Below are positions 35,337 through 42,528 of a DNA stretch of 64,000 bases, piece by piece. Numbering within the stretch: position 1 is the stretch's first letter; each line of letters starts with the position of its first letter. Both the position numbers and the translations under genes were made by a program. Under the pieces are notes generated by a model. It was not told the origin of the DNA. It saw only the letters and a program-made list of their open reading frames with translations, and did no database searches. This DNA is from an uncultured Lachnospiraceae bacterium (GTDB taxonomy: Bacteria; Bacillota; Clostridia; Lachnospirales; Lachnospiraceae): NCBI GenBank assembly GCA_910577175.1, contig CAJTLU010000009.1, positions 99,429 to 163,428 on the forward strand. The letters are read 5' to 3'.

Positions 35337-35486
35337 ATGCCGTGGAAGGTAGCCGAAAGGGGAAAAATATACCGAACTGTCCCCGCAGAAGAAAATCTAA
35401 ATGCGGGCTGGGTGTTGATGAACGGCAACCGCATACAGATGAAACGAAAAGAGTTTGAAAAAGTTCATTTTTTCATTTACAAATAG
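35337..35486 (+). CDS. Possible 49-residue reading frame, perhaps a remnant
   Basis: ATG 35337 opens 49 codons beginning MPWKVAERGKIYRTVPAEEN and ending in KVHFFIYK. Amino-acid composition looks protein-like, but there is no ribosome site and the frame stays open upstream for about 15 codons, so this may be the end of a decayed gene between the sigma cassette and recA. Confidence 0.25.
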   Translation: MPWKVAERGKIYRTVPAEENLNAGWVLMNGNRIQMKRKEFEKVHFFIYK

Positions 35487-35588
35487 CAGCTGCCATGCTA
35501 TAATGAATTTGTCTTTTTGTTCTGTTCAGAACATTTTTTCCACTTATTTTAGTCAATCATATTTATGCAAAATTTTTATGAAAAGCGG

Positions 35589-35617
35589 TTGACAAAACCG
35601 CAATATCGTTGTATTAT
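35589..35617 (+). promoter_or_regulatory. Promoter of recA
   Basis: TTGACA (35589-35594), 17-base spacer, TATTAT (35612-35617); TATAAT also reads at 35615. The start would be near 35624, immediately upstream of the SOS box. Confidence 0.8.
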
Positions 35618-35628
35618 AATCTAAGAAA

Positions 35629-35640
35629 GAACATTTGTTC
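35629..35640 (+). promoter_or_regulatory. LexA (SOS) box of recA
   Basis: GAACATTTGTTC fits the Firmicute SOS consensus GAAC-N4-GTTC. Another GAAC begins at 35643, spaced so that it could form an imperfect second box (GAACATATGAAC). LexA bound here would block recA-recX transcription until DNA damage. Confidence 0.85.
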
Positions 35641-35708
35641 ACGAACATATGAACGGGAACAGAAATGAAAGATGAAAGCAAAAGTGAAAGCAGAGGAGGT
35701 ATTTTTTT

Positions 35709-36764
35709 ATGGCAAATACAGAAAAGATAAAGGCACTGGAGTCTGCACTGCAGCAGATAGAGAAGCAGTACGGGAAGGGCTCCGTGATGAAGCTTGGCGA
35801 CACGAAGGCGAATATGAATATCGAAACGGTTCCGACCGGGGCGCTCAGCCTTGATGTGGCGCTTGGTCTGGGCGGTTTCCCGAAAGGACGTATTATTGAG
35901 ATTTACGGGCCGGAGTCCAGCGGTAAGACGACAGTTGCCCTTCATGCGGTGGCAGAGGTGCAGAAGAGAGGCGGCATTGCAGGCTTTATAGACGCAGAGC
36001 ATGCCCTTGACCCGGTCTATGCGGCGAACATCGGCGTTGACATCAATAATCTTTATATTTCCCAGCCGGATAACGGGGAGCAGGCGCTGGAGATTACCGA
36101 GACGATGGTGCGTTCCGGTGCGGTGGATATCGTGATTGTAGACTCGGTTGCAGCGCTTGTTCCAAAGGCGGAGATTGAAGGAGATATGGGGGATTCCCAT
36201 GTGGGTCTGCAGGCGCGTTTAATGTCCCAGGCACTTCGTAAACTGACTGCGGTCATCAGTAAGTCTAACTGTATCGTTATTTTTATTAACCAGCTGCGTG
36301 AAAAGGTAGGCGTTATGTTCGGTAATCCGGAAACGACGACCGGCGGACGCGCGCTTAAGTTTTATGCCTCCGTCCGTCTGGATGTCAGACGTATCGAGTC
36401 CTTGAAAGCAAGCGGAGAGGTAGTCGGCAGCCGGACCAGAGTAAAAGTAGTAAAGAACAAGGTGGCGCCGCCGTTCCGTGAGGCAGAGTTTGATATTATG
36501 TTCGGACAGGGCATCTCCAAGGAGGGCGATGTGTTAGACCTTGCGGTAGAAGAAAATATCATCCAGAAGAGCGGCGCATGGTTTGCTTACAATGATGAGA
36601 AAATCGGACAGGGCAGGGAGAATGCAAAGCAGTACTTGAGAGAGCATCCGGAAATTCTTGCAGAGGTAGACCGGAGGGTACGTGAGGTAAACGAGCTTCC
36701 TGGCGGGATAAAAGCAGACGAGGGCAAGCCGGAGGCTAAGACAAATAAGGAAGATAAGGAATAA
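35709..36764 (+). CDS. recA: Recombinase RecA
   Basis: A 351-residue RecA for homologous recombination and SOS co-protease activity. Walker A GPESSGKTTVALHA is near residue 67, VIVDSVAALVPKAEIEGDMGD near 142, and the Gln-containing loop CIVIFINQLREKVGVMFGNPETTTGG near 190. The C-terminal tail is charged. GGAGG precedes ATG 35709. No intein or break. recX lies 53 bases downstream. Confidence 0.98.
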   Translation: MANTEKIKALESALQQIEKQYGKGSVMKLGDTKANMNIETVPTGALSLDVALGLGGFPKGRIIEIYGPESSGKTTVALHAVAEVQKRGGIAGFIDAEHALDPVYAANIGVDINNLYISQPDNGEQALEITETMVRSGAVDIVIVDSVAALVPKAEIEGDMGDSHVGLQARLMSQALRKLTAVISKSNCIVIFINQLREKVGVMFGNPETTTGGRALKFYASVRLDVRRIESLKASGEVVGSRTRVKVVKNKVAPPFREAEFDIMFGQGISKEGDVLDLAVEENIIQKSGAWFAYNDEKIGQGRENAKQYLREHPEILAEVDRRVREVNELPGGIKADEGKPEAKTNKEDKE

Positions 36765-36817
36765 GTAGGCGGTACAGGCGGCGGCAGCTGTATCCGGGAA
36801 CAGATAAGGCGGTACAT

Positions 36818-37468
36818 ATGTTATTGGAGTTGCAGGAAGAAAAGGGAAATAAGATTACGCTTCTTTTGGACGGAGAGGTCTACTGCCGCTGTTACCGGAA
36901 GGACCTGCGAAGTATAGGTATTGCAGAAGGAGAAGAGATAGACGAAACCGTACTCGACCGTTTCATCCGGGAGGTACTGCTGCCGCGCGCCAAAAGACGT
37001 TCCCTGTTTTTACTGAATAAAAAGCGGTATACTGCACAGGAGATGAGAAAGAAGCTGACTGCTGACGGTTATCCCAAAGAAATCGTAGAGGAGACGCTTT
37101 TGTATCTGAAGGAGCTTCGTTATATTGAGGATGTGTCTTATGCGCAAGGGTATGCTTTGTTTCTGTTGCCGCAGTGCAGTGAACGTGAGATATATCAGAA
37201 GATGCTGCAAAGGGGATTTGAGAAGGAGCTGGTTACAGCGGCAATAAAAGAGGCACAAAGAGAGTATTCTCTGGAAAATGGAAGTGATGAAGCAGAAAGT
37301 GAGCCGCCGGAGTTGTCTGCTATCCGCACCTATTTAAGAAAAAAGGGGTATCAGCCGGAACAGGCGACACAGGAGAAGAAAAAAAAGGTTATGGCAGCCC
37401 TTTACCGGAGAGGATTTTCCCTTTCGGACATCCGTAGGGTAATCGGGGAAACGGAAGAAATGGAATAA
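36818..37468 (+). CDS. recX: Regulatory protein RecX
   Basis: A 216-residue RecX, which binds RecA filaments and limits their activity. Three-helix repeats typical of the family are seen, for example KKRYTAQEMRKKLTADGYP near residue 68 and a final AALYRRGFSLSDIRRVIGE near 190. It lies directly after recA, has no visible promoter and is probably co-induced by DNA damage. The N-terminal 60 residues precede the RecX domain proper. Confidence 0.92.
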   Translation: MLLELQEEKGNKITLLLDGEVYCRCYRKDLRSIGIAEGEEIDETVLDRFIREVLLPRAKRRSLFLLNKKRYTAQEMRKKLTADGYPKEIVEETLLYLKELRYIEDVSYAQGYALFLLPQCSEREIYQKMLQRGFEKELVTAAIKEAQREYSLENGSDEAESEPPELSAIRTYLRKKGYQPEQATQEKKKKVMAALYRRGFSLSDIRRVIGETEEME

Positions 37469-37507
37469 AAAGGACGCTGTATAAAGTAAACCTTGAAATC
37501 AGGATTT

Positions 37508-37678
37508 TCAGATTTCATTTGGTTCGACCTGTCGGAATAAAATTTCAAATACATCCCCGTCCTCTGTTTTGACGGTAAAAAGATTATTTTGTTCGTCTGC
37601 ATTAAGGTCGGCAAGTTTCAGCCCGTCGCTATCGTTCAGTAAATCAAAAAGTTTATCTTTGAAGTAGTTTAAATCCAT
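37508..37678 (-). CDS. Conserved-looking 56-residue acidic protein
   Basis: A minus-strand gene of 56 residues starting MDLNYFKDKLFDLLNDSDGL and ending VEPNEI. It is acidic and shows an amphipathic N-terminal helix followed by a beta-like FTVKTEDGDVFEILF. AAAGGAGG lies 8 bases before the ATG, and a near-perfect promoter stands upstream (37721-37749). No domain name can be given; I am confident it is expressed because start signals and promoter agree. Confidence 0.8.
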   Translation of the reverse strand: MDLNYFKDKLFDLLNDSDGLKLADLNADEQNNLFTVKTEDGDVFEILFRQVEPNEI

Positions 37679-37720
37679 TCTGTTGTCCTCCTTTTTCTGT
37701 TATTTTACTATCTGATAAAT

Positions 37721-37749
37721 ATTATATCGTTTTTTAGAATCTATTGCAA
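37721..37749 (-). promoter_or_regulatory. Promoter of the 56-residue gene
   Basis: Read on the minus strand: TTGCAA (37749-37744), 17-base spacer, TATAAT (37726-37721). It is followed by AAAGGAGG and the ATG at 37678. Confidence 0.85.
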
Positions 37750-37801
37750 TGCTTATGTATGAAAAATTTTATTATTTTCTTTGCTACGACAAAGGTAGCT
37801 T

Positions 37802-37863
37802 CTTACGAACTGAACGGAGGTGCAGGCCCGCCCATGGTCTGTACTTCCGTTTCGTTCGTAAAG
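37802..37863. repeat. Long imperfect hairpin between divergent promoters
   Basis: Arms 37802-37825 and 37839-37863 pair over about 20 positions (CTTACGAAC with GTTCGTAAAG at the base) around a GC-rich loop. A shorter hairpin GCTAC/GTAGC lies at 37783-37799. Located between the minus-strand 56-codon gene and the yegP promoter; no T-run. Confidence 0.6.
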
Positions 37864-37881
37864 AGGGGGAACGGATATTAC

Positions 37882-37910
37882 TTGACGGTAGAGTTACAAT
37901 ATGCTAAGAT
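37882..37910 (+). promoter_or_regulatory. Promoter of the YegP-family gene
   Basis: TTGACG (37882-37887), 17-base spacer, TAAGAT (37905-37910) with extended -10 TGC. Confidence 0.75.
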
Positions 37911-37957
37911 AAGAAATATATAGAACTGCTATTTTATGCTAAGGAGGATTATGTGTT

Positions 37958-38335
37958 ATGGGTAAGTTTGTAATCAAAGAAGTTCCGAGCGGAATCAAGT
38001 TTGATTTGAAAGCCGGGAATGGTGAAGTGATTGCGACCAGTGAGGTTTACACGACAGAGACTGCTTGCAAGAACGGAATCGAAAGCGTAAAAAAGAACGC
38101 TCCGGTTGCAGAGGTAGAGGATCAGACCGCAGAAGAAGTAGTTCCGGTAAAGAATCCGAAGTTTGAAGTATATCAGGACAAGGCAGGCGAGTACCGTTTC
38201 CGCTTAAAGGCAACCAACGGACAGATTATTGCAACAGGTGAAGGATATAAGGCAAAGGCTTCCTGCTTAAACGGGATTGAAAGCATCAAGAAGAATGCTC
38301 CTGATGCTAAGGTAGAGAAAGTAGAGAAAAAGTAA
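37958..38335 (+). CDS. YegP family protein (DUF1508), two repeats
   Basis: A 125-residue protein made of two DUF1508 units (about 3-50 and 66-115): each has a beta pattern followed by a repeated ACKNGIESVKKNAP / SCLNGIESIKKNAP motif. Such small UPF0339 proteins are widespread, abundant and of unknown function. AAGGAGG precedes ATG 37958. It is a single-gene unit with its own promoter and tandem terminators. Confidence 0.9.
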   Translation: MGKFVIKEVPSGIKFDLKAGNGEVIATSEVYTTETACKNGIESVKKNAPVAEVEDQTAEEVVPVKNPKFEVYQDKAGEYRFRLKATNGQIIATGEGYKAKASCLNGIESIKKNAPDAKVEKVEKK

Positions 38336-38354
38336 TTGACAGATTAAAAGCTGA

Positions 38355-38395
38355 AGAGAAGCTAAGCCATGCCCCGTAGCTCTGCTGCGGGGTAT
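38355..38395 (-). repeat. REP-like palindromic repeat, copy 2
   Basis: On the minus strand this reads AGTCAAATACCCCGCAGC then AGCTACGGGGCATGGCTTAG, matching 31227-31265 on the plus strand at most positions. It folds into an 8-bp stem CCCCGTAG/CTGCGGGG. Followed by TATTTG, so it may add to termination of the YegP gene. Confidence 0.7.
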
Positions 38396-38411
38396 TTGAC
38401 TTGAAGCATCT

Positions 38412-38442
38412 ATGCCGCCTGCACGAGACAGGCGGCATTTTT
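38412..38442 (+). terminator. Terminator of the YegP-family gene
   Basis: Perfect 10-bp stem ATGCCGCCTG (38412-38421) with CAGGCGGCAT (38429-38438), seven-base loop, then TTTTT. Confidence 0.9.
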
Positions 38443-38529
38443 ATAGCAAGGCATCCAACCGGAAGTTGGATAAAACACAAATTCATCAAACTAATGCGTC
38501 ATTGTTTTTGAGGCTGTTTGTCGGTAAAA

Positions 38530-38546
38530 TATAATTGTAGCTACAA
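38530..38546 (+). promoter_or_regulatory. -10 box and overlapping palindrome before the XRE gene
   Basis: TATAAT (38530-38535) is joined to the perfect palindrome TTGTAGCTACAA (38535-38546). The -35 is poor (TTTTGA, 38506-38511, spacer 18). The palindrome covers the predicted start and is a likely operator, probably for the XRE protein it precedes. Confidence 0.6.
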
Positions 38547-38569
38547 AAAGCGAATGGAGGTATATTAAT

Positions 38570-39352
38570 ATGACTACAATTAAAATCAATGAACAAATTG
38601 CCTTTCTCAGAAAGCAGAAGGGTCTTACGCAAGAAGAACTTGCAAATGCTCTCGGTGTAACCAACCAAGCCATTTCAAAATGGGAATCAGCACAATGTTG
38701 TCCGGATATCCAGCTCCTGCCTGACATCGCGAAACTTTTTGACGTTTCGGTAGATGAACTATTGGGGTATACTCCCGTTTCTCCAACTGAAGATATTATT
38801 CTTGCTGTTCGCAAGCGTATAGAGTCTTTGCCTAAGGGCGAAGATTTCGACTTTACGTTCAGAATGGCTGCGGCTCTTCACACGATTATTTTCTCCAAAG
38901 TAATGACCGCCGACGATAATAATCCCGGATGGGATACAGATGATGCCATTGAACATGCCAGAACTGCTGAATGGGGATATTCCAATTGTAGTATTCCGGA
39001 AATCACAACAACAATGCGGCACGGGGCCGTATTCTTTACTAACAATAAAAACCTGACGCTTATGAGCACGGATGTTCTTCGCATCGTTTCAATGATCAAG
39101 CCTTTTAGTGATGAGAAGAATTTGAAGATTGCCACAGCTCTTTACCAGTTGACCATCCAGTCCCAGGATGCTTATGCAACCATTGCACAAATCAGCGATA
39201 AGTCCGGGGTATCTCCGGAAAAAGTCTGGGATTGTCTTGAGGGAGACCTGTCGCAATTTATTCTCGAAAAGGAAAATATGGAAAGTGGGTTCCGGTTTGA
39301 AGGAATATATATGAAAATTCTTCCAATCCTCTCTCTTTTCGATTTCAAATAA
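38570..39352 (+). CDS. XRE-family transcriptional regulator with C-terminal domain
   Basis: A 260-residue regulator. Residues 5-62 form a Cro/CI-type helix-turn-helix (LRKQKGLTQEELANALGVTNQAISKWE). The rest (about 75-260) is an uncharacterised helical domain with a late winged-helix-like stretch (AYATIAQISDKSGVSPEKV, near 200). GGAGG precedes the ATG. Probably autoregulated through the palindrome at 38535. Targets unknown. Confidence 0.88.
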   Translation: MTTIKINEQIAFLRKQKGLTQEELANALGVTNQAISKWESAQCCPDIQLLPDIAKLFDVSVDELLGYTPVSPTEDIILAVRKRIESLPKGEDFDFTFRMAAALHTIIFSKVMTADDNNPGWDTDDAIEHARTAEWGYSNCSIPEITTTMRHGAVFFTNNKNLTLMSTDVLRIVSMIKPFSDEKNLKIATALYQLTIQSQDAYATIAQISDKSGVSPEKVWDCLEGDLSQFILEKENMESGFRFEGIYMKILPILSLFDFK

Positions 39353-39372
39353 TTTGTATCCTTTTTGTAACC

Positions 39373-39720
39373 ATGTTCTTTTTTACGGAAAGCCCCCTTG
39401 ACAAATCTCGTCTCAAGAAGCGCTGCCCAGCTTGTGTCATCTGCGACAATACCACCTGTAACGGGGATGTATTGCAGGTAATGTTTCCGGATATGGAATG
39501 GAAGGTGTCAGCATGCCGGGTTTTTGATGACAGAGTGGCTCTATACGAGGATTTTAAGGAACAGAGGGAAACCATAGATACGTTTCACTTGTCCGTGAAA
39601 AAGAAGGATTTGTCTGGCGGGGAGTATATGCCGGGTACCAATATAGTGGAAAGAGGATGGCATGATACTGGTATGCCATCCTCAAGGGAGATTCTTTATC
39701 TTATTTGGGAAACTGCTTAG
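39373..39720 (+). CDS. Uncharacterised reading frame with Cys cluster, possibly degenerate
   Basis: A 115-codon frame with an N-terminal Cys cluster (CPACVICDNTTC). No ribosome site precedes ATG 39373, and the last 25 codons run through a strong hairpin, GAGGATGGCAT/ATGCCATCCTC (about 39651-39683), that looks like a terminator. It overlaps the convergent cyclophilin gene by four bases. It may be a gene remnant rather than a working gene. Confidence 0.3.
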   Translation: MFFFTESPLDKSRLKKRCPACVICDNTTCNGDVLQVMFPDMEWKVSACRVFDDRVALYEDFKEQRETIDTFHLSVKKKDLSGGEYMPGTNIVERGWHDTGMPSSREILYLIWETA

Positions 39721-40238
39721 AGCTTCTCCGGTTCCGGGTATTCTACACCGAAAGTATCGGCAGTAACGCTCTGCATCATTTGATTTTCCAGCGGTCTGTC
39801 GGAATAATCGGTAGGTGTTTCAGCAATGCGGTTCACCACATCCATACCTTCGATTACTTTTCCAAACGCCGCATAAGAGCCGTCCAGATGAGGGCTTGTC
39901 TTGTGCATAATGAAAAACTGGGAGCCTGCGGAGTCCGGGTGCTGTGCGCGTGCCATGGAAAGAACTCCTTCTGTATGGCGTAAGTCGTTCGAAAAGCCGT
40001 TGGCGGAAAATTCGCCCGGAACCGAGTAGCCCGGACCGCCCATCCCGGTGCCGTCAGGACAGCCGCCCTGAATCATAAAGCCGTTAATGACACGGTGGAA
40101 AATCAGTCCGTTATAAAATCCCTTATTGACAAGGGAAAGGAAATTTTTCACTGTGTTCGGTGCGATTTCCGGGTAGAGCTCCGCACGGATCTGCTCCCCG
40201 TTTTCCATAGTAAATGTAACAATCGGATTTTGAGCCAT
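39717..40238 (-). CDS. Cyclophilin-type peptidyl-prolyl isomerase
   Basis: A 173-residue cytoplasmic cyclophilin that catalyses proline isomerisation in protein folding. Family signature: FHRVINGFMIQGGCPDGTG near residue 48, SMARAQHPDSAGSQFFIMH near 93 and YAAFGKVIEGMDVVNRIA near 124. The start at 40238 (MAQNP) follows AGGAGG; a further 23 in-frame codons upstream are not needed. Its promoter on the minus strand is consensus. The neighbouring MITE-like copy lies 12 bases beyond the promoter. Confidence 0.95.
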   Translation of the reverse strand: MAQNPIVTFTMENGEQIRAELYPEIAPNTVKNFLSLVNKGFYNGLIFHRVINGFMIQGGCPDGTGMGGPGYSVPGEFSANGFSNDLRHTEGVLSMARAQHPDSAGSQFFIMHKTSPHLDGSYAAFGKVIEGMDVVNRIAETPTDYSDRPLENQMMQSVTADTFGVEYPEPEKL

Positions 40239-40278
40239 AATGACCTCCTGCATCTTGCATCTGTAAAATAATAGTGCT

Positions 40279-40307
40279 ATTATAACAGTATTCCGTAAAA
40301 ATGTCAA
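40279..40307 (-). promoter_or_regulatory. Promoter of the cyclophilin gene
   Basis: Minus strand TTGACA (40307-40302), 17-base spacer, TATAAT (40284-40279): both hexamers perfect. Confidence 0.92.
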
Positions 40308-40310
40308 AAA

Positions 40311-40578
40311 AAATAAAGCTTGAGTTTCCGCATTTTGTATGTCATGTTATGTCCCGGTCGCCGTCTGTTATCCTGATTTTGCAAGCGCGAACGCTTCACC
40401 GGACTTCCTCTAAGAGCTGTTAAGCCGCTCGGTGGCGTCCTCGCGCCTAAACATCTCTAAGAGGTGATTCCAGTTCCGCTAAAAGCCGCGGTCCTTCGGA
40501 CAAATGCAAAATCAGAACAACAGGCGGCCGGGACGTGCCCGGGCTTATGCAAAAAGTGCGGAAACTCAAGAAATAAAG
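40311..40578 (-). mobile_element. MITE-like 252-bp structured element, copy A, with target duplication
   Basis: Element 40319-40570 is bounded by 14-bp perfect inverted repeats CTTGAGTTTCCGCA and flanked by an 8-bp direct repeat AAATAAAG (40311-40318 and 40571-40578), as expected after transposition. Inner stems: GTCCCGG/CCGGGAC (40351, 40528) and CTGATTTTGCA/TGCAAAATCAG (40373-40383, 40505-40515). The core between is nearly identical to copy B in reverse orientation. It encodes no protein, so any movement would need a transposase in trans. Confidence 0.85.
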
Positions 40579-40588
40579 GAGAAAAACT

Positions 40589-41176
40589 ATGTTGCCAACA
40601 AGAGAAAAAGCAGAGGAGATCTTAAGAGAGGCAGAAGAGTACAATCCGGGACCCTGGGGAAATCATAGCCGGGTCGCTGCCCACTGCGCAGAAAAGATTG
40701 CACAGGGCTGCGGGGATTTGGATGCGGACAAGGTATACATCCTCGGCTTGTTACATGATATCGGGAGGAAATTTGGTGTAAGGCATCTGGGGCATGTGTC
40801 GGACGGTTATTCGTATATGCGCTCCCTTGGGTATGACGAGGTAGCCAGAGTGTGTCTGACCCATTCATTTAATAATCTGACAACTGATGAATATATCGGA
40901 AAGTTTGATACAACCGGGGAAGAATTGCAAATGATTCAGGATGCGCTGGGAGCGATTGTACCGGATGAGTATGACAGGCTGATCCAGCTGTGTGATTCTC
41001 TTGCAGGTGCGGAAGGCGTGCTGGACATTGAGGAGCGGATGGCAGATGTAAAGCGCAGATATGGAAGCTATCCACAGAAGAAATGGGACAGGAATTTAGA
41101 ACTGAAACGGTATTTTGAGGAACGGATGGGCAGGGATATTTACCTTGTGACGGAGAAGGAGGTTTTCCGGCCGTAG
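40589..41176 (+). CDS. HD-domain phosphohydrolase
   Basis: A 195-residue HD-superfamily protein. Metal ligands are visible: His in GNHSRVAAHCAEKIA (about 25) and the HD pair in LGLLHDIGRKFG (about 56), with further His in HLGHVSDGY and a late DSLAGAEGV. Members cleave phosphate from nucleotides or related substrates; the substrate here is unknown. AAAGGAG precedes ATG 40589, just 18 bases past MITE copy A; no promoter is evident. Confidence 0.85.
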   Translation: MLPTREKAEEILREAEEYNPGPWGNHSRVAAHCAEKIAQGCGDLDADKVYILGLLHDIGRKFGVRHLGHVSDGYSYMRSLGYDEVARVCLTHSFNNLTTDEYIGKFDTTGEELQMIQDALGAIVPDEYDRLIQLCDSLAGAEGVLDIEERMADVKRRYGSYPQKKWDRNLELKRYFEERMGRDIYLVTEKEVFRP

Positions 41177-41232
41177 GGGGTGGCTGAAAAGCGGTTATTT
41201 GAAAATATACGCAAATCCGATTACCGAATATG

Positions 41233-41282
41233 TTGTTTTGCTTTTGGTTATGTTGTATAATAAGGATATCAAATCCGGATTT
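41233..41282 (+). promoter_or_regulatory. Promoter and palindromic operator of the DeoR-type gene
   Basis: TTGTTT (41233-41238), 17-base spacer, TATAAT (41256-41261). The perfect 12-bp palindrome AAATCCGGATTT (41271-41282) lies at the predicted transcription start and is a likely operator. Confidence 0.7.
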
Positions 41283-41332
41283 GCAACGATAACCCAAATT
41301 TTATTCATGATATTTTAATCGGAGGTGCAGTT

Positions 41333-42109
41333 ATGTTTATGGAAGAACGCCATCAGGAAATCGCCGGAATCATTAAAACAAACGGTAAGATTACGATTGC
41401 AGAAATTACGGACAGATACCGTATATCTGACGAGTCTGCCCGCAGGGATTTGCGGCTGTTAGAACAGAGAGGGGTATGTAAGAGAACCCACGGCGGCGCC
41501 ATTCTGGTTTCGCAGGTCAATGTAAGACCGCCGGTGGACCGGGAATTTGATAGTATGCCTGCTTATGCAAATTACAGGGAGATTTCACGTGCCGCTGCGT
41601 CCATGATTCAGGAGAATGACACGGTCTATCTGACCAGCGGTTCTATCGGCTATATTATGCTTTCCTTTTTGCCACGGGATATCCGTTATACGTTAGTCGT
41701 AAATTCAGCAGATATTGGAAAGGAACTCAGGGACTTTGATAATATCGAAGTCTACCTTACGGGAGGGAAAATGCGTCAAAGCGGCTCTTTTGTGGATAGT
41801 CTGGCAAATGAATTTGTCAGCCGGTTACATTTTGACCTTTGTTTTATTACCGGGAGCGGGCTGACAGCAGACTTCGGTCTGAGCAACGGCACGGATGAAA
41901 CGGCAGCGTTCCAGCGGACCGTGATTAAAAACTGCCGGAAGCGGTGTCTGCTTATTCCAGGTGTAAAAGTCGGCGTCAATTCGTTTGTCAAGGTCTGTGA
42001 CGCAGAGGTTTTTGATTCTGTCATTACGGATTGGGACTGTATGGCAGACCAGATTACGGCACTGGAAGAAAGAGGCGTTGCGGTCACGGCTGTGGGAGAG
42101 CCTGAATGA
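41333..42109 (+). CDS. DeoR/GlpR-family transcriptional regulator
   Basis: A 258-residue sugar-metabolism type repressor. N-terminal helix-turn-helix (HQEIAGIIKTNGKITIAEITDRYRISDESARRDL), with the family-typical LEQRGVCKRTHGGAI near 44, then a DeoRC effector domain (VVNSADIGKEL near 123; FITGSGLTADFGLSNGTDET near 170). Effectors are usually phosphorylated sugars. It overlaps the next small regulator by four bases. GGAGG precedes the ATG. Confidence 0.92.
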   Translation: MFMEERHQEIAGIIKTNGKITIAEITDRYRISDESARRDLRLLEQRGVCKRTHGGAILVSQVNVRPPVDREFDSMPAYANYREISRAAASMIQENDTVYLTSGSIGYIMLSFLPRDIRYTLVVNSADIGKELRDFDNIEVYLTGGKMRQSGSFVDSLANEFVSRLHFDLCFITGSGLTADFGLSNGTDETAAFQRTVIKNCRKRCLLIPGVKVGVNSFVKVCDAEVFDSVITDWDCMADQITALEERGVAVTAVGEPE

Positions 42110-42294
42110 GCCGGGAGCAGAACCTGAGAAACCGGATTCTTGACAAATACACAAGTTTCCGCCGGTTTTCGGAAGAGGCAGATATTCCGTACAGCACGTT
42201 AATGACAATTCTTTCCAGAGGGATTGGCGGGGCATCGTTCGATGTCGTGATACGAATCTGCAGGAAGTTGGATATTAATCCATTAGAAATTTAA
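42106..42294 (+). CDS. Small stand-alone helix-turn-helix protein
   Basis: A 62-residue Cro-like DNA-binding protein (YTSFRRFSEEADIPYSTLMTIL, then VVIRICRKLDINPLEI) with no other domain. ATG overlaps the DeoR-type stop (ATGA), so translation is probably coupled. Such proteins are usually accessory repressors. A strong terminator follows at 42331. Confidence 0.82.
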   Translation: MSREQNLRNRILDKYTSFRRFSEEADIPYSTLMTILSRGIGGASFDVVIRICRKLDINPLEI

Positions 42295-42330
42295 AAAGGA
42301 AACCTTTAGCAGAGCCGGACTCTGCGGGAA

Positions 42331-42374
42331 AAAAGGGGCCAATGCAGTTATTGCGGAAGCCCCTTTTGTTTTTG
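42331..42374 (+). terminator. Terminator after the small regulator
   Basis: AAAAGGGGC (42331-42339) pairs with GCCCCTTTT (42359-42367); then GTTTTTG. Confidence 0.85.
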
Positions 42375-42423
42375 TCTTATTTCTGGCATTCTTGGAAATA
42401 ATTTATAAATACAGGCTTGCAAT

Positions 42424-42450
42424 TTGACATCATTAGAGCTATAATATAAT
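42424..42450 (+). promoter_or_regulatory. Promoter of the Na+ decarboxylase operon
   Basis: TTGACA (42424-42429) and TATAAT (42445-42450), both perfect but with a short 15-base spacer. A second TATAAT lies at 42440. The leader to ATG 42529 is about 70 bases. Confidence 0.65.
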
Positions 42451-42528
42451 CGGCGTAATTTGGAAGAAAAGTTGGTACTCCTTCCTATGTTTTATTCTAC
42501 AGAAATACTATAAAATGGAGGCAGCAAG

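Noticed and set aside
35519..35532. GTTCTGTTCAGAAC inverted repeat upstream of recA as a second LexA box
   Set aside because: The half-sites are in the wrong order (GTTC...GAAC) for the GAAC-N4-GTTC consensus; it is also too far upstream of the promoter.
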